Both the position numbers and the translations under genes were made by a program. Below the pieces are notes generated by a model, which worked only from the letters and a program-made list of their open reading frames with translations, was not told where the DNA came from and ran no database searches. Positions 49,580 to 62,149 of a stretch of DNA of 64,000 nt are shown piece by piece (the stretch's first letter is position 1; each line of letters opens with the position of its first letter). This DNA is from Hemicentrotus pulcherrimus (lineage: Eukaryota; Echinodermata; Echinoidea; Camarodonta; Strongylocentrotidae): positions 14,668-78,667 of the forward strand of contig BEXV01000158.1 in the NCBI GenBank assembly GCA_003118195.1, in the 5' to 3' direction.

Positions 49580-51070
49580 AATATAAGGAATGACATTTTA
49601 AAGCTGATCAAGAGTGATGACAAAAAATGAGAAAAATATTACTTTTCTTTGGGTCTCTGTAAAACAGCAACATTTTTCGCATCCTAACCACGCCAGATTT
49701 GAAATACAAAATTTGGTGGTTGAAACACAAAAAATCTTTATGTAGAAACTCGGTTGCAATTGTGATATGCATGGAGGAAAGTGAGGTCTGTAACTTGACA
49801 TGGTGAGACACTGTCTGTTCGCCTGAGGTTATCCCAAGGATATACGATTCATTTTACAACCAGATCATATTGCATGTTATTGGCAAGGCGTTAGTCCCGA
49901 CTGATTTCAGTGTCTCTAGCAAGCAATCCTACACGATGAGCTGATGTTCGCTCATTTGATTAGCATTTTGAAATGAAATTCATCGTAGAAATTTGAGATC
50001 ATATAATAGTTAGTAAAATGATATTATATTAATCATAATCAATGCTGTACAATGTCCACATTTTAGTATTCCCCTTTTGCAAAACAATAATAGATGACTT
50101 TCCACTAGGCCCTACTTTTCTACACAGCGTAAAAACACAGCATTATGTTTGAAATTAAAGTTCCACTGCAATCTGAATGTAAGCTCAGCTTTGTAGAGCT
50201 AAGCTTGTATTTTAGTAGGAACAAGGTGACCATGATAACGTCAAATCGTTTCAACTGCTTACACTCCGTATATTTCATAAGAGTTGTAACAATCCTTACT
50301 TAGCAGCTGCTTTTTAAGAGAATGCTTTTTATGAGCTTTTAAGGTTAACTATTAACAGCTTATTACTTAGTGTATTTTTAAAAGTTTGGTGATGAATGCC
50401 TGTTCATCGGCTCGCACGATAAAAAGAATGAAGAAACGATTCAAAATTCTTGTGGATAAAAAAAGGTTGTCGAATATGGACTTATTCCCACGAATACTGC
50501 TCTTTTAAAAAAAAGTACGCTTGAACCTTTAATGTTTATTATGCAAACAGAAGGATCTAAGGAATATAGATATGGAACCAATCATTATCTTAAATTTTAA
50601 TAATGTACATAAAATAATTATTTGTTTCAATTCGATGTTCTTTATTAAAGATACAAAATAGAAGTACGGGGTCTAATTGCGCACAAAAAAATGTAAAATG
50701 GTCCTAAAAATATCATCATCGATTAAAACAAAAAAGAAAATTAAACAGAAGTTAAAGGACATAATCTATATAAATCATAATAATACACTTTCAAATATTA
50801 AAGTATAAAGCTTTGGAAAAAAAGTTCATCATTATACAAACCGAAGCAAAAGATCACTCGAATAATAGGCTGAAAATTAGGTGACGTATCATTGTAATGC
50901 AGTTTAAAAGAGACATTATTTCAAATTAATCATTCCGAAATACATAGTTATATGTAAATGAAAACGCAATGTTGGATTTATAGAAAGGAAGACAGAAACT
51001 ATATCTTCTCTTATCCAAACATAAATGAAACTAGTGACATTTAAGAGTAAATGCCAATTCGAAGTCAAAC
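48401..51070. other. 5' flank, mostly unique AT-rich sequence
   Basis: (ATC)n microsatellite at 49551-49578, otherwise AT-rich with no recognised gene, RNA or repeat. Confidence 0.65.
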
Positions 51071-51222
51071 CAGGCGCGGATCCAGGATTTCTTAGGGGGG
51101 CCAAATTTGAAATCAATTTGAAATTTAGTGTGCTGAAATTTGAAAATCGTGCCGGCCAATATTTCGCTCAATGAGAAAGGATTTTTTTTGTTGGCCCCCG
51201 GGCCCCCATGGATCCGCCACTG
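51071..51222. mobile_element. 152-bp hAT-like mini-element
   Basis: The left end CAGGCGCGGATCCAGG and right end CCATGGATCCGCCACTG form terminal inverted repeats. Flanking 8-mers AGTCAAAC and AGTAAAAC match at 7 of 8 positions, as expected for an aged 8-bp target duplication. Same family as the ends at 16515-16759. Confidence 0.8.
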
Positions 51223-51589
51223 AGTAAAACAAATTATATACTTATGTTCTTTTTAAATTTAGATTTGTACTTCTATTGATATTGATATGTACATTTGATT
51301 AATACCAATGTGAGATCGTACAACAGGGACTTTATACTCTTGTTTTGGGTATAATAATAGGTAATTATAATTAAAGTTGAATTCAATTCAAACCCAAGTG
51401 TTACTAATTTTGGATAACTCTTTCTTTCAATTTTACGATGTTCCCCTTATTTTGTCAGAACAAAGCATATATTTCTATGTTTTTTTAAAAAATGTCTTTC
51501 ACAATTGGTTCTTTCTGCTTAAAATTAACTTCCCTTCCCTTTTTCTTATCATCTTTAGGCTATTCAAAAGGAGCAGGGAGAATGGAAAG

Positions 51590-52450
51590 AAGGCAGGCAT
51601 GGAGAAAAGGTGGAGAAGCGGAAAAGGTTGGGGGGGGGGGGNGAGAGAGAGAGAGTAAAGAAGATAGGGGAGAGGGAATGGATGTATATAGATACATGGA
51701 TAAATAGATAAATAAATAGAAAGGGAGACTCGGGACAGGGAAGTAAATGCATTTTTGGGGGTTTTGTTTATGACAAGCAGTTGAAAATACATAATTATGC
51801 ATGCGTACACTTGCTTAAGAAGGAGGCTTACTTTTGAAAACCCAGGAACAAATAAGCCGCTCAAGGAATTTCATTATTTATCGTGTTACATAGCCTTTCC
51901 CTTGCGTAGTAGAATTTCGGGTTTTGAAAAGGGAATAGAGAGAGAGAGAGAGGGAGAGAAAGAGAGAAAGATGGGATAGACTGTAAATAGACCGAGGAGG
52001 GCAGACTTTATTCTTCTGTCACCGAATCCTCATTTAAGCGTATCGGGCTTGGGTAGGATGAGAGTCTTACCCTCACACCTCCCAACCTGTGTCTAGAATG
52101 TGTTTGCTGAGGCTAAGAGCATGGTGCGAATGATGGGTGAGGAGTCAGAGATGAGGAGGAAGGGGGTAGGGTAACAACTTATACCCCCCATGTACCCTGA
52201 GGAACATGTTACAAACGCTTAAATAGATGATATTAAGTGGCGGATAGAAACGTCGTGGTTTAGAAGAATTGATAACTGAGAGGTATTTTACTTCAGTGTC
52301 AATAATTTGCTATAATGAAATGCAGAGTATTGACAGGATGGTAAAAGTTAACTAAAACATAATGGAAGCCGAAATAGTAGAGAAATAGAAGGAAAACGAT
52401 AGATAGAGAGAGGGGAAGGAAGAAAGGATGGGAGGGGGGGGGTAGAGAAA
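51590..52450. repeat. Purine-rich tracts
   Basis: G/GA-rich runs at 51585-51735 (with a poly-G run and an ambiguous base at 51642), 51930-51970 and 52370-52450. Frames across them are artefacts. Confidence 0.8.
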
Positions 52451-52984
52451 GGAAAGGTTGGAGGTAACAACATGTCGTTTTTTCTGTAGTCTATTTTTAT
52501 CGTTGGTAAAGGGGTTGAGGAGTTGATGCTGAGGAGATGCAATGGCTGATTGCTCGTTGGTGAATAGAGGTTGTTTGTTTAGATTAGAAGCAACGTGAAA
52601 GCAAGGTAATAGATATTGACGCATATCCCAACCAACCAACCAACCAACCGAATGCTGAATGTGTTACTACACTGTCCGGGGATGTAAATGTAAAGTTCTT
52701 CAAGGCAATTTTTATGACAATTGAAGCTAAGTTCAAGCAGTTTTTGACGAAAGAATGTCGAGTAGATTTTCAGGTATACCATACAGGCCAAGGAAGGGCT
52801 GATATCAAGCTGGTCCCGTTAAATACTCATCTCTTCAATATTGTAATCTAGCCTATAATAGCATCATGATCATTTAACTATAAATTTAAATATTTAAAAA
52901 AATGTGCAAAAGAGTTTTACAGTATGGTTTGATCCGTTATGCAAATGTTAGGAATTGTTTCATATCCATAGAAGATATACTGCT

Positions 52985-53710
52985 CAAGTTCCATCTGGTT
53001 AATCCTTTCCATCACACTCACTACCCCAGCCCCATTTATGTGTCTCTAAAGCACAATAGTCTAGGTCTGTCTGCATCTAGTTAAACCCCTCTATCTCACA
53101 GCCTTACCCCACCCCGCTTGTATATATAGCCCACACCATTATGCTTATATATCGATGATTGGTCTGTCTACATCTGTTTTATCCCCTCTCACTCCCCTAT
53201 CCCACCCACATTTATATATGTCACCGACCCCAAAGTCTTATATATAGGTAATTTGTCTGTGTCAATCTGGTTAATCCTTCCTTTTCCCACTTCCCTACCC
53301 CATCCACACTTCTACATTTCACCCACAACATAGTCTAATAATGTAGATGATTGGTCTGTCTGCATCTGGTTGATCCCTTCTATCTCACTCTCCAACCCCT
53401 GTCCCATTTATATACCTCACCCACACCAAAGTTTTATAAATGGTTGGTTTGTCTGCATCTGGTTAATCCCCTCTATCTCACTCCCCTGTCCCACCGACAC
53501 TTCTATATCTCACTCCCCTGTCCCACCCACACTATAGTCTTATATCAAGATGGTTGGTTTGTCTGCATCTGGTTAATCCCCTCTATCTCACTCCCCTGTC
53601 ACACCCACACTATAGTCTTATAAATATAGATGATTAGTCTGTCTGCATCTAGTTAATCCCCTCTATCTCAGTCACCGGCCCCACCCCCACTTCTAGATCT
53701 CTCCCTCATC
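52985..53710. repeat. Minisatellite, about 8 copies of an 80-110 bp unit
   Basis: The unit includes TCTGTCTGCATCTGGTTAAT, then CCCCTCTATCTCACTCCCCT, a CCCACCCACAC stretch and ATAGTCTTATATATAGATGA. Copies vary by internal deletions; neighbours around 53450-53640 are the most alike. Confidence 0.9.
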
Positions 53711-54469
53711 AAGGACCTACCTCTAGTATGAGACTATCATCGTCAGAGCGCGACAAACACGAACGTGAATCCACATATCAAATGACGCTCTTTTCACCAC
53801 CCTCGGCTACCAGACTCACCCATGCATAACGGTGACGTCATGTCAACCGCCTTCCATCTTTATGCACTGTGATCGATCACACTTCGGAGAATTGACTGAC
53901 GGATCTCTATGCGATGTCCAGATGGAGGAAGAATCGCCTCATCAAAAATGTGAGACGAGACTCTGTTTTCTTGCAACATTTAAAGACGTTGCTCTCACAT
54001 CCATATTCCTTTATCGATATATCAGCGAAAGTGACCCGAGTCTGTTAAAGGTCAAAACGCTCAATTCTATTCTGTGCTCAAGAACTTGGTTTGAATTGGT
54101 ATGGTTTGGCTTGGTTCGTTTGTTTAACTTGACCACGAGGAACGCATATGTATAATAACTGTTTCATTTGATTATTTATGAAACAACAGCATACAGATGA
54201 CTGTTGTGTACAATATCGTTTTTCGAAAATATTTCCCCGTAAGAACGTTATTTTCCGTATAAAAAAACCCAAAATATATAGATTGTGATGTAGGCTACCT
54301 TGTATTCGTATCGCTCACATTTATAAAGGCTTTTCTCCACGTAAGAACTAAATCAAAGCGCTTCTAGGCTCTCGAGAATCTCCGTTTCCTGGAGAGCTCT
54401 TGATGGAATGCATTGAAGCAGGGTTTGAAGTAAGACCGGGTTGATACGTCAAGTCCGTTTCGGGGGCCG

Positions 54470-54509
54470 GGGAGAGAGAGAGAGAAGGAAAGAAAAAAGA
54501 GAGGAAAAT

Positions 54510-54541
<32 letters not shown>

Positions 54542-54714
54542 GGAGAAGGAGAGAAGGGCTGCGCATCATCGCAAATGGTGGAGTAAATCTTAGTGACATG
54601 ACGGGGTGAGACGAACTAGAGACAGGTGTGAGATGATCTTATTAGATGAGGCAAGAGGTGACAGCAGGGAGGGATTATGAGAGTCAGGGGGAGAACGAGA
54701 AAAATACAGAGAGA

Positions 54715-54745
<31 letters not shown>

Positions 54746-55490
54746 AGAAGAGGAGAAGGGAGGAGTAAGTATAATAGATAATTATGTAACATATAGAGAT
54801 ATATAGATGGAGAGAGAGAGAGAGAGAGCGGGAGAGCGAGAGAAGACAGATCAGGGGGTAGATTTAGAGACGCCCGAAGATGTTGACATACATTGCGAAC
54901 GGGAGATTAATGATATATATTAAGGTCATTGGGGGTAACTCATGTTCCCATTAAACGGTTTTGAAATAAAGAAAGCGAGAATGAGTTTGAATGAAGATTG
55001 AGAGGAGAAACCTCTTGCAAACGTAGTTTAGAAAAAGTAGAGAAAGGTACATTTGGGTATATTAAAAGAGAAGGAGAAAGATTTGGTAGAAAAAACCATT
55101 AATTTGAAAATATAAAATGAAATGAAAAAAGGGAAAATAGGAGTACAGAAGAAAAAAATTCTGAGAGTAGAGGGTAAGAACAATGAGAAAGAAAGTGTTA
55201 ACAAATTGTTTTGATAGTATGTGAAAATGTGAAGAAATTACGGGAAGAAAGTGGGATTTAGGTTAAAATGAGATAAAAAGAAAAGAAAAAAAAGGAGTAA
55301 ATGATGAAATTGTGCTGGGAGGAGAAAAAAAAAGTGTCATCAGATAAGAAGGTGACGGATAGCTGGAACATAGAAGGGTAGGATGAGAGAGGGAAGGAGA
55401 GAGAGAGAGAGAGAGAGTGAATAAGAAAGAGAGAGAGAGAGAGAGAGAGAGAAAGAAAAAAAAAGAGAGAGAGAGGGATCCCACCTAATG
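54470..55490. repeat. Polypurine-rich region of about 1 kb
   Basis: The plus strand is dominated by A and G, with (GA)n at 54474-54555, 54720-54750, 54808-54843 and 55381-55481. The minus-strand Ser/Leu-rich frames are artefacts. Confidence 0.9.
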
Positions 55491-55737
55491 ACAGAGTAGG
55501 AATCTGAGCTATGGATCTGGCATGAGGATACAACTCATCGTCTCTTCAATTCTCTGCATCTGTTTTTTGGCGGGTCAGAATTTATAACGTGTCTCAACAA
55601 ATAGAAAAAAATGAAACATGTCACCTTTACCGATGAAATTTAGCTTCTTGCGATTCATATCATTAACATGCTGACTGAAGTACATTCCTTGAATTCGAAT
55701 GAATGCTTAATTTCTTTATTTCCTTTTTAAGTTTACA

Positions 55738-55799
55738 CGATCACACAGACTTTAGAAAAATCACCCTTTATCTGATTTTTCGAAAGTCTTTGCGATCAT
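55738..55799. repeat. Compact hairpin-forming inverted repeat
   Basis: GATCACACAGACTTTAGAAAAATCA pairs with TGATTTTTCGAAAGTCTTTGCGATC at about 22 of 25 positions, with a loop of about 10 bases. Confidence 0.75.
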
Positions 55800-58070
55800 G
55801 TTATTTTATTTCTGTTTTCAATTTGTGATTGGGATGTAGCTCAATTGTCTTATAAAGTCCCTGACCATTCCTTAAAGATGAGTCATTCCATGAAGACCCA
55901 AAACACACATCACTGTTTTGTATATTTTTTTTTATGACACACACTGTATAAGTCTGCGTATATCACATTCTTAATTTCGCGACGTCGATCATCGCTTGCG
56001 ACTCCAAGCTTACTCCTTATCTGTTAGTGATTTTACAGAAATCGTTGAAAAATGAAATCTGTCTAGATCATATGGCTAGATGATCACTCTATAGCCGACA
56101 TGAAGTCTGATCTTAGGTAGATGTTAAACTGTTTCTTTGGTTGAATAATGATTCTAAGTGTGAATACTAACCTCTTTGTGTACATCGAATGACTTAAAGT
56201 ATAATTTAAACGCCTCTCGTTAATCTTAACCATAATCTTAGATTAGTACCGTTTCCACAGAAATCCCCCCTCTCTCTCTGTCTCGTGTACTATCATATTG
56301 TCTCCCGCTCTCTCTCGTTTCTTCCTTTTTTCCTAGCCCCTTTCCTCTTTATTTTTTCTCTCCATATCTCCAACTTGTCCTCTATGCCACAGTCTACCGC
56401 ACTTTCCACTCTCTTTTCTCATCACTCCATCAACACATTATCTATCCTTTTCTCTTTGATCCATCGATCCAACCTTTCCACATCTTTATCCCATTTTTGA
56501 TCACCCACCCCCTTCTTTTCTGTTTCTTCTCCCAATTGTCTTTTTACCTTTCGACATATTTTGAATTTATCAAACCATACCATAATCCCTATCCTTTTCT
56601 CCTTACATACCATCCTCTACATGTATATGCCTGATCTTAGCTTTGTTTGAACTCACTCAGCCATTGTCAGTTTCGTCATAGATTTTTGAGCATCTAGTCA
56701 GCAGGCGAACCTATCATCAAGTTCAAAGGTAATGCACTATCATTTGTGTTTGGCCAGAAGGGCATTAGCTTCTATCATTTTACATATCGCAAACGCCATT
56801 CTGGAGAGGATATGCAGAGACTCGAAGATTGTTGGACCGTGCGTGGTTATACTCACATTCTAGTCTCTGTTGGATGAGAAAGCTTGATGTGGAAGGGATT
56901 AAGTTCGGCAATGATCGTGTTAAGAACTGGGTCTTCCTGCATGAAGGGATTGAAAAATGGACGCCATGACTAGTGGATCTCCTCGTCTACAAACAGATAG
57001 GAAGCGGATGATATCAAGATTCCTGGCGCAAAGCAGGGCATTTAACGAGGAGATAACTGATATTCCATAGCAAACACTCGACGAGCTGACCCGTACAAGA
57101 CTAGCATGGATTGAGGAGGTGTACTGCCTGACACGTCCACCATGTGTCATTGTACTATTCCAACCAAAGTATTTCAGACACCATTTCACATCCAAAAGAT
57201 AAACGCCAGCGCCCTAATGTGTTGTCTAAATAAAGGTGCATTTCAGATGAAAAATGAAGATATGTATTATTAATGGGGTGTTTATAATGATTTACATGTA
57301 GTATGGAAAAAAAGGTGATGATTAACATTTGAAAACCATTACATACAAGATACTACAATGATAGTTCGTGTAGTTTTTAAGAATCACGAAAATAATGGAA
57401 GCAAAAAGCAGAATATAACGTTACAATGGATACAAAGCAAATAACGGACGGCGTTGCCATAACCATAGTAGGTCTATGCTATAACTGTTTTTACCCTGGC
57501 TGTAAATATAATATAGAACACCATGTGATTATGAGGATTTAGAAATGAAGCAATCTGCTACCAGATGTACATTATTTAGAGCGAATGTTAGAGTAATGTA
57601 TCAACCATGACCTAGTTATTATCCATCGCTCTTTCCCCAATAAAAAGGGTTTCGTAACCATTTCTCCCCTTGAATTGCAATTAAAGGTGAAAACTCAGGT
57701 TTTCTCACTCTTTATCACGCCTTTCACTCTTTCTAGAGCTGCTCCTCCTCCTTACGAGTCTAATTCAATTCTGTGTTTATTGGAAGCAAATGCCGGGCAA
57801 ATGGATAGGATACCTAGCTTTTATCATAGTATTTCCCGCGTAAAAATGCATCGTCTGCAGATATCCTCGTGTTTATACGTACATATCACGTGTGCTACAA
57901 TCTCTTAATGCAAAAACTCACTCGTTCGGAATGGAAAGTTGCTTGCTTGCGTCGCTAGTTTTGCTCGATATGGATTCTCGCTTTCGTCATGAATATTACA
58001 TATCTCTATGGTCTATTGCTTTGGATAATTGAATTATCATGGAGCAAGTCATTGCTGTATTCTATCAAAA
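55800..58070. other. 5' flank without recognised gene
   Basis: CT-rich sequence at 56270-56560 and otherwise unremarkable AT-rich sequence. A frame at 56920-57195 on the minus strand (91 aa) is unrecognised and has no splice or motif support. Confidence 0.55.
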
Positions 58071-58074
58071 GAGA

Positions 58075-58077
<3 letters not shown>

Positions 58078-58108
<31 letters not shown>

Positions 58109-58760
58109 TAAATCTTGTGTGAATTATCATCGCGTAACGGGAGCATGTACACCACATGAGTGCGGTCGTTCGCTAATTTGTCCACGGTTTAGGTTTCAGA
58201 GTCAGTCTGGAAAAGTAGCTCAAATTACAATTCAGTCATTTTGTTACTACACGTATTCTGCAAGGGGGCGGTAAAATACTTTGGTTTGAGAGGGAAGAAC
58301 AAATTGTCTGTGAATGTTTTGTTATTGGTTTGAGGGGTTTCTAGACTCTTTAAATATAGAATAACTTAAAAATTCAACAATTAATATCAGTACAAGAACA
58401 TAATTTTCCTGAAGTCATTCTAATAATTGTATGTTTATAAATTTTTCCTTAACGGTAAAGAATATTTATAATCATTTAAAAGGTATCGATAATCAATAAG
58501 CTTTTGTCTCATTTAGAAGAATAAAAAATAAGTACAATAGACAAAATAAAGCGATAGCATTGATTGGATAAACGAAAAGGAGAAGAGTAGGGGCCAATGG
58601 ACGAAGGGAAAAAGAGACGGGGGTGGGAGAGAGACAGAGAAACAGATAGGGGAGAGAAAATGAGAGAGAGAGAGAGAGAGAGAATGAGAGAGAAACAGAG
58701 AGAGAGAAAGAGAGAGAGAGACAGAGACGAAGAGGGACACATGGAGAGAGAGAGAGAATG
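58078..58760. repeat. GA-rich tracts
   Basis: (GA)n at 58078-58106 and GA-rich purine sequence at 58590-58760. Confidence 0.92.
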
Positions 58761-59310
58761 GGAATGGGCCATTGCAGTTAAATAAGCAAAGTCTATATGA
58801 GAGAAGAGACAATATCGTAGAAATGTATGTTTTTTTTTAGTATGTGTGTTGTTTAAACTTTTTGCCACGTCATATGAATCATATTTGCGTGTTTAAGTGG
58901 TACAAACACGAAAAAAGAAGAAAACAAAGGTTTCGCTTTATTGCATGTCATACCAAGTAACTTTTTCTAGATCCACAACTGGCTATTTTCTTAGGAGTTG
59001 GCCGTGTAATTCAAACTTCGCGCGATGGAAAAGCAATTTTAAATCGTTATAGAATCAGCTCACTGGAAGCATTTGGTTCATTACGCAATATGGATAATCG
59101 AAGCGTTGACGGAGAATGAAGTCAAAATCACTTAGACTAATCAACCAGGGTAAAAATAAATTCCTATCTTTTGAAAAAAGTGTATGTACTATGTTTGAAT
59201 GGATGCACGATGAGCCTTTGGATATAGGGTTAGTAAAGCCTGATCGAAATATTCAAAAGAATAGGTGAATGTCGCTATAAGTGCTTTAAAGGGGGGTTTG
59301 GTTAATTGTC

Positions 59311-59392
59311 ATCATCATCGTAATCATTATTAATATTATCATTATTATTATTATTACTATTATTACTATGATTATTATTGTTAATTTTATCA
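59311..59392. repeat. (ATT)n-rich tract
   Basis: ATT/ATC triplets with interruptions in the 5' flank. Confidence 0.9.
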
Positions 59393-60089
59393 TATGAGAA
59401 CCAATCGGAATTCGATAAATGCGTCATTCTTAAAATGCGTCATTAAAATGTAATGTTTATGGAAGGGTTGATTTTAAAAGCTACTATTTAAATCTAATCA
59501 GTAAGCCTACCTTGCCCCCGCTTTTAATATACCACTCCTCAATATTATCCTTATAATTGTATAATCTACCCTTCATCATACACTTACTTATTATCTTATC
59601 TTGTCTGAGCTAGCTGTTGTTTTCTTCCTGCATCCCACTCATCACATCGTCTGACGGCTTATTAGGTATCCTGTTTTGACATTCAATATTGAGTAAAGAT
59701 TAACTGGGTGTTTTGGCGCGCGTGCTCCATAATTTATGTAAAAAAGCTTGATTAGCCGGTCAGTGCAGGCGTGTATTATGTCACAAAATAAACTTCAATT
59801 ATAATGAAAAGCGCGAGATCGTATATGGCACTGCGGCTATTTGCCTTCTTACATACACTGTTAGTTTTTGCCTAACAATATAAGCGTTTGTACAGGGTGA
59901 CTGAGAAAAACAGGATTCAAATTACTATATGCAGGGGCGGTTTTTAAATGAACCTTTTCACTTGTCATTAATGAAATTGTATATCCTACTACGAGATAAA
60001 ACACTAATTGAGTACATGTAGTATCATATTTTTTTTCAATGTTATTCATGAGATTAAAAATGAAGCCTCTATGTTGAGCTAGTTAATTT

Positions 60090-60290
60090 CGTGTATGTAT
60101 ATGTGTGTGTGTATTTTGGGGTTTTTACAGACGTGTATCAATCAGATATGATTATTTACGTCTGGGGACCGACTTTTAACGTCACCATCCGAAAGACGTG
60201 ACTCAGTTTCGAACCTGCGTCCTCGGCTGAATCAGTTTGTAACTTCCACTGTTAGCTGGATTACAGGCGCACGCCACAACAATCTCGTAT
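60090..60290 (-). mobile_element. SINE-like element with 7SL-like head
   Basis: On the minus strand the 5' part (about 60280-60251) reads GTTGTGGCGTGCGCCTGTAA then TCCAGCTA, closely resembling the conserved 5' domain of 7SL RNA. A B-box-like GGTTCGAAACT follows at 60215-60205, then a body (to about 60160) and a CA-rich tail at about 60116-60090. It resembles a Pol III-derived SINE. Whether the head is 7SL- or tRNA-derived cannot be settled here. Confidence 0.6.
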
Positions 60291-60334
60291 TCAACTTGAG
60301 AGAACTTAAAGATAAATTTTAGTTATTGTCATGC

Positions 60335-60660
60335 GGTGTGGAATCGATCAGAAAAAGTTGTTCATGTAGCGTATAAGTATTGGTGCGTACTGCAAGGTTT
60401 TGGAGTCATCAAAATGATTTGACCCAGTCTTGGCAAAGTAACGAGCACTGTACACAGAAATATGTATATGGGACCACACAAACTAGAAAAAAAATTGGGC
60501 CTCATATTTAAGATGTTACGTGTCATATTTAGAATATAAAAACATTTGAAGAGCCATGCTTTCAGGAAACATTTGTTCTCTGATGTTCTTCCAAACTTGC
60601 ATTATAACAACGATAACGCTCACACATTGATTTTCAGCTCTCCCCAAAACTCAACCTTTT
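60335..60660 (+). repeat. Interspersed repeat, copy 2 (retroelement fragment)
   Basis: Matches the reverse complement of 37870-38215 over about 320 bp, including GTGTGGAATCGATCAGAAAA, CACTGTACACAGAAATATGT, TTTGAAGAGCCATGCTTTCA and ACTCAACCTTTTCTTTAA. Stops interrupt every frame. The similarity ends where the RT motif A begins at the other locus. Confidence 0.75.
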
Positions 60661-61096
60661 CTTTAAGTTGGGATGTATCTTTTGTTGGATACGACTCCAT
60701 ATCTTCAACTGATTGTAAATGACACTATATTATAATAAAATAGATTTACATATAGTGACTATTCCTGTGAAACGGTCTGAACGTAAATAACATATTTTAT
60801 ACAACTTCTACGTGGATCCTTGTCATTTGATTGGAGGATTGTTGGTCAAGTGATATTCAATATATGTTCTATTGCACGGGCGTGCATTTTTGGTTATAAT
60901 TATGCAGACTGCGTACCTCTCTGCCCTGCGCGTATCCCTGCGTGTATCTGACACAAAGGCAATCTGAATGTAATCGAGAAGGCTCGACTCTCTAACTTTA
61001 ATTTATATTTAATATATGGAGTAAAGCATAATTTGTTTATTAAGGTTCTATTAGATCTTCTTCGATGTTGTATACAACAAATAATGATTGTTTTTC

Positions 61097-61230
61097 ATTC
61101 GTTCTATAGTGCGAATATTATTATTCGTTGAAAGATTAACGTTAATTCTATTCAAGTCGGCTGACGCCTCGTTTAATAGTATTTTAATATTTCAACTCAT
61201 GAAAATATTCGCACTATTGAACTCATAACC
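61097..61230. repeat. Inverted repeat, arms about 38 bp
   Basis: TATAGTGCGAATATT near 61106 pairs with AATATTCGCACTATTGA near 61203. Arms extend to CGTTGAAA and TTTCAACT, with a spacer of about 60 bp. Confidence 0.75.
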
Positions 61231-61269
61231 ATTCATTATTTGTATAATATTGAGATTGTATACGAGGGC

Positions 61270-61545
61270 GTGTATGTTTGCTTGTGTGTATGTATGAATG
61301 TGGTATGTTTTGTGGGGTGTGTGTGTTTGTGTTTGTGTGAGCGAGGGGGATCTGGGAGTACCAGTGTGTGCGTGTGTGTGGAATTAAAGATTGCGCAAAT
61401 TTTCACAGAGTGGCAACTTTTGTTGTGGTGTGTGATTGTGTTCTTGGGTGTGTGTTTTGTATGCTTGTGTATATGAATGTGGTGTGTTTTGTGGGGTGTG
61501 TGTGTATGTGTTTGTGTGAGGGAGGGGGATCTTGGAGTACCAGTA
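61270..61545. repeat. Two diverged direct repeats, GT-rich
   Basis: Segments at about 61280-61363 and 61455-61543 share GAATGTGGTRTGTTTTGTGG, a GT run, GTGTTTGTGTGAG and GAGGGGGATCT, ending GGAGTACCAGT. Not coding despite short Cys/Val-rich frames. Confidence 0.85.
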
Positions 61546-61862
61546 AAATAACCTCCAATTTTTATTTTGTTATTTTTGTTATTTTGTTATTATAAGTGAA
61601 TAATATGTGCAATTGACTTATGACTTATGTCTATGCACCTTAAGTTTACCGCATACTGCAAATTAGATTTTGTTTAATTATGTTTTTGTTTATGTATAAG
61701 CAATCAATATTGAAAACGTTTTTATTTATTCAATTGTAAGTTTGTATTACATTTTTTTCGTATTTCTCAATGTCATGTAATATCATCTTATTTGATCATG
61801 CTTCCTTTGGATATGATACAATATTTCTCACTGTCCATTTTCCTTTTAGGCTAGTCGCGCGC

Positions 61863-61892
61863 GCCCTCTCTCTCTCTCTCTCTCTCTCATCT
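61863..61892. repeat. (CT)n microsatellite
   Basis: CT run after a CGCGCGC motif. Confidence 0.95.
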
Positions 61893-62149
61893 TATCTATT
61901 CTTCGCCCTCATCGAAATCTTAACTGTCTTTATACCTTTTTGATTTCTTTTTCAGCAAAGATGAAAGATGAAGGAACTATCGCAGCCTCTTTTCTCCCTT
62001 ATGTCCTCCGACGAGCCCCTCATCTCCAAACCATCTGTTACCACATGTCTTTTAAGATGATTCGATTCTCTATTTTTTGAGGCACCCTATAACCGTTTTT
62101 CTAGATTCAAAGTAGATCTCGAAGAATGTAATTAAGGAGCCTAATTCTA

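Noticed and set aside
52985..53710. CRISPR-like regular repeats
   Set aside because: Repeats are long, vary in length and lack unique spacers; the context is eukaryotic. It is a minisatellite.
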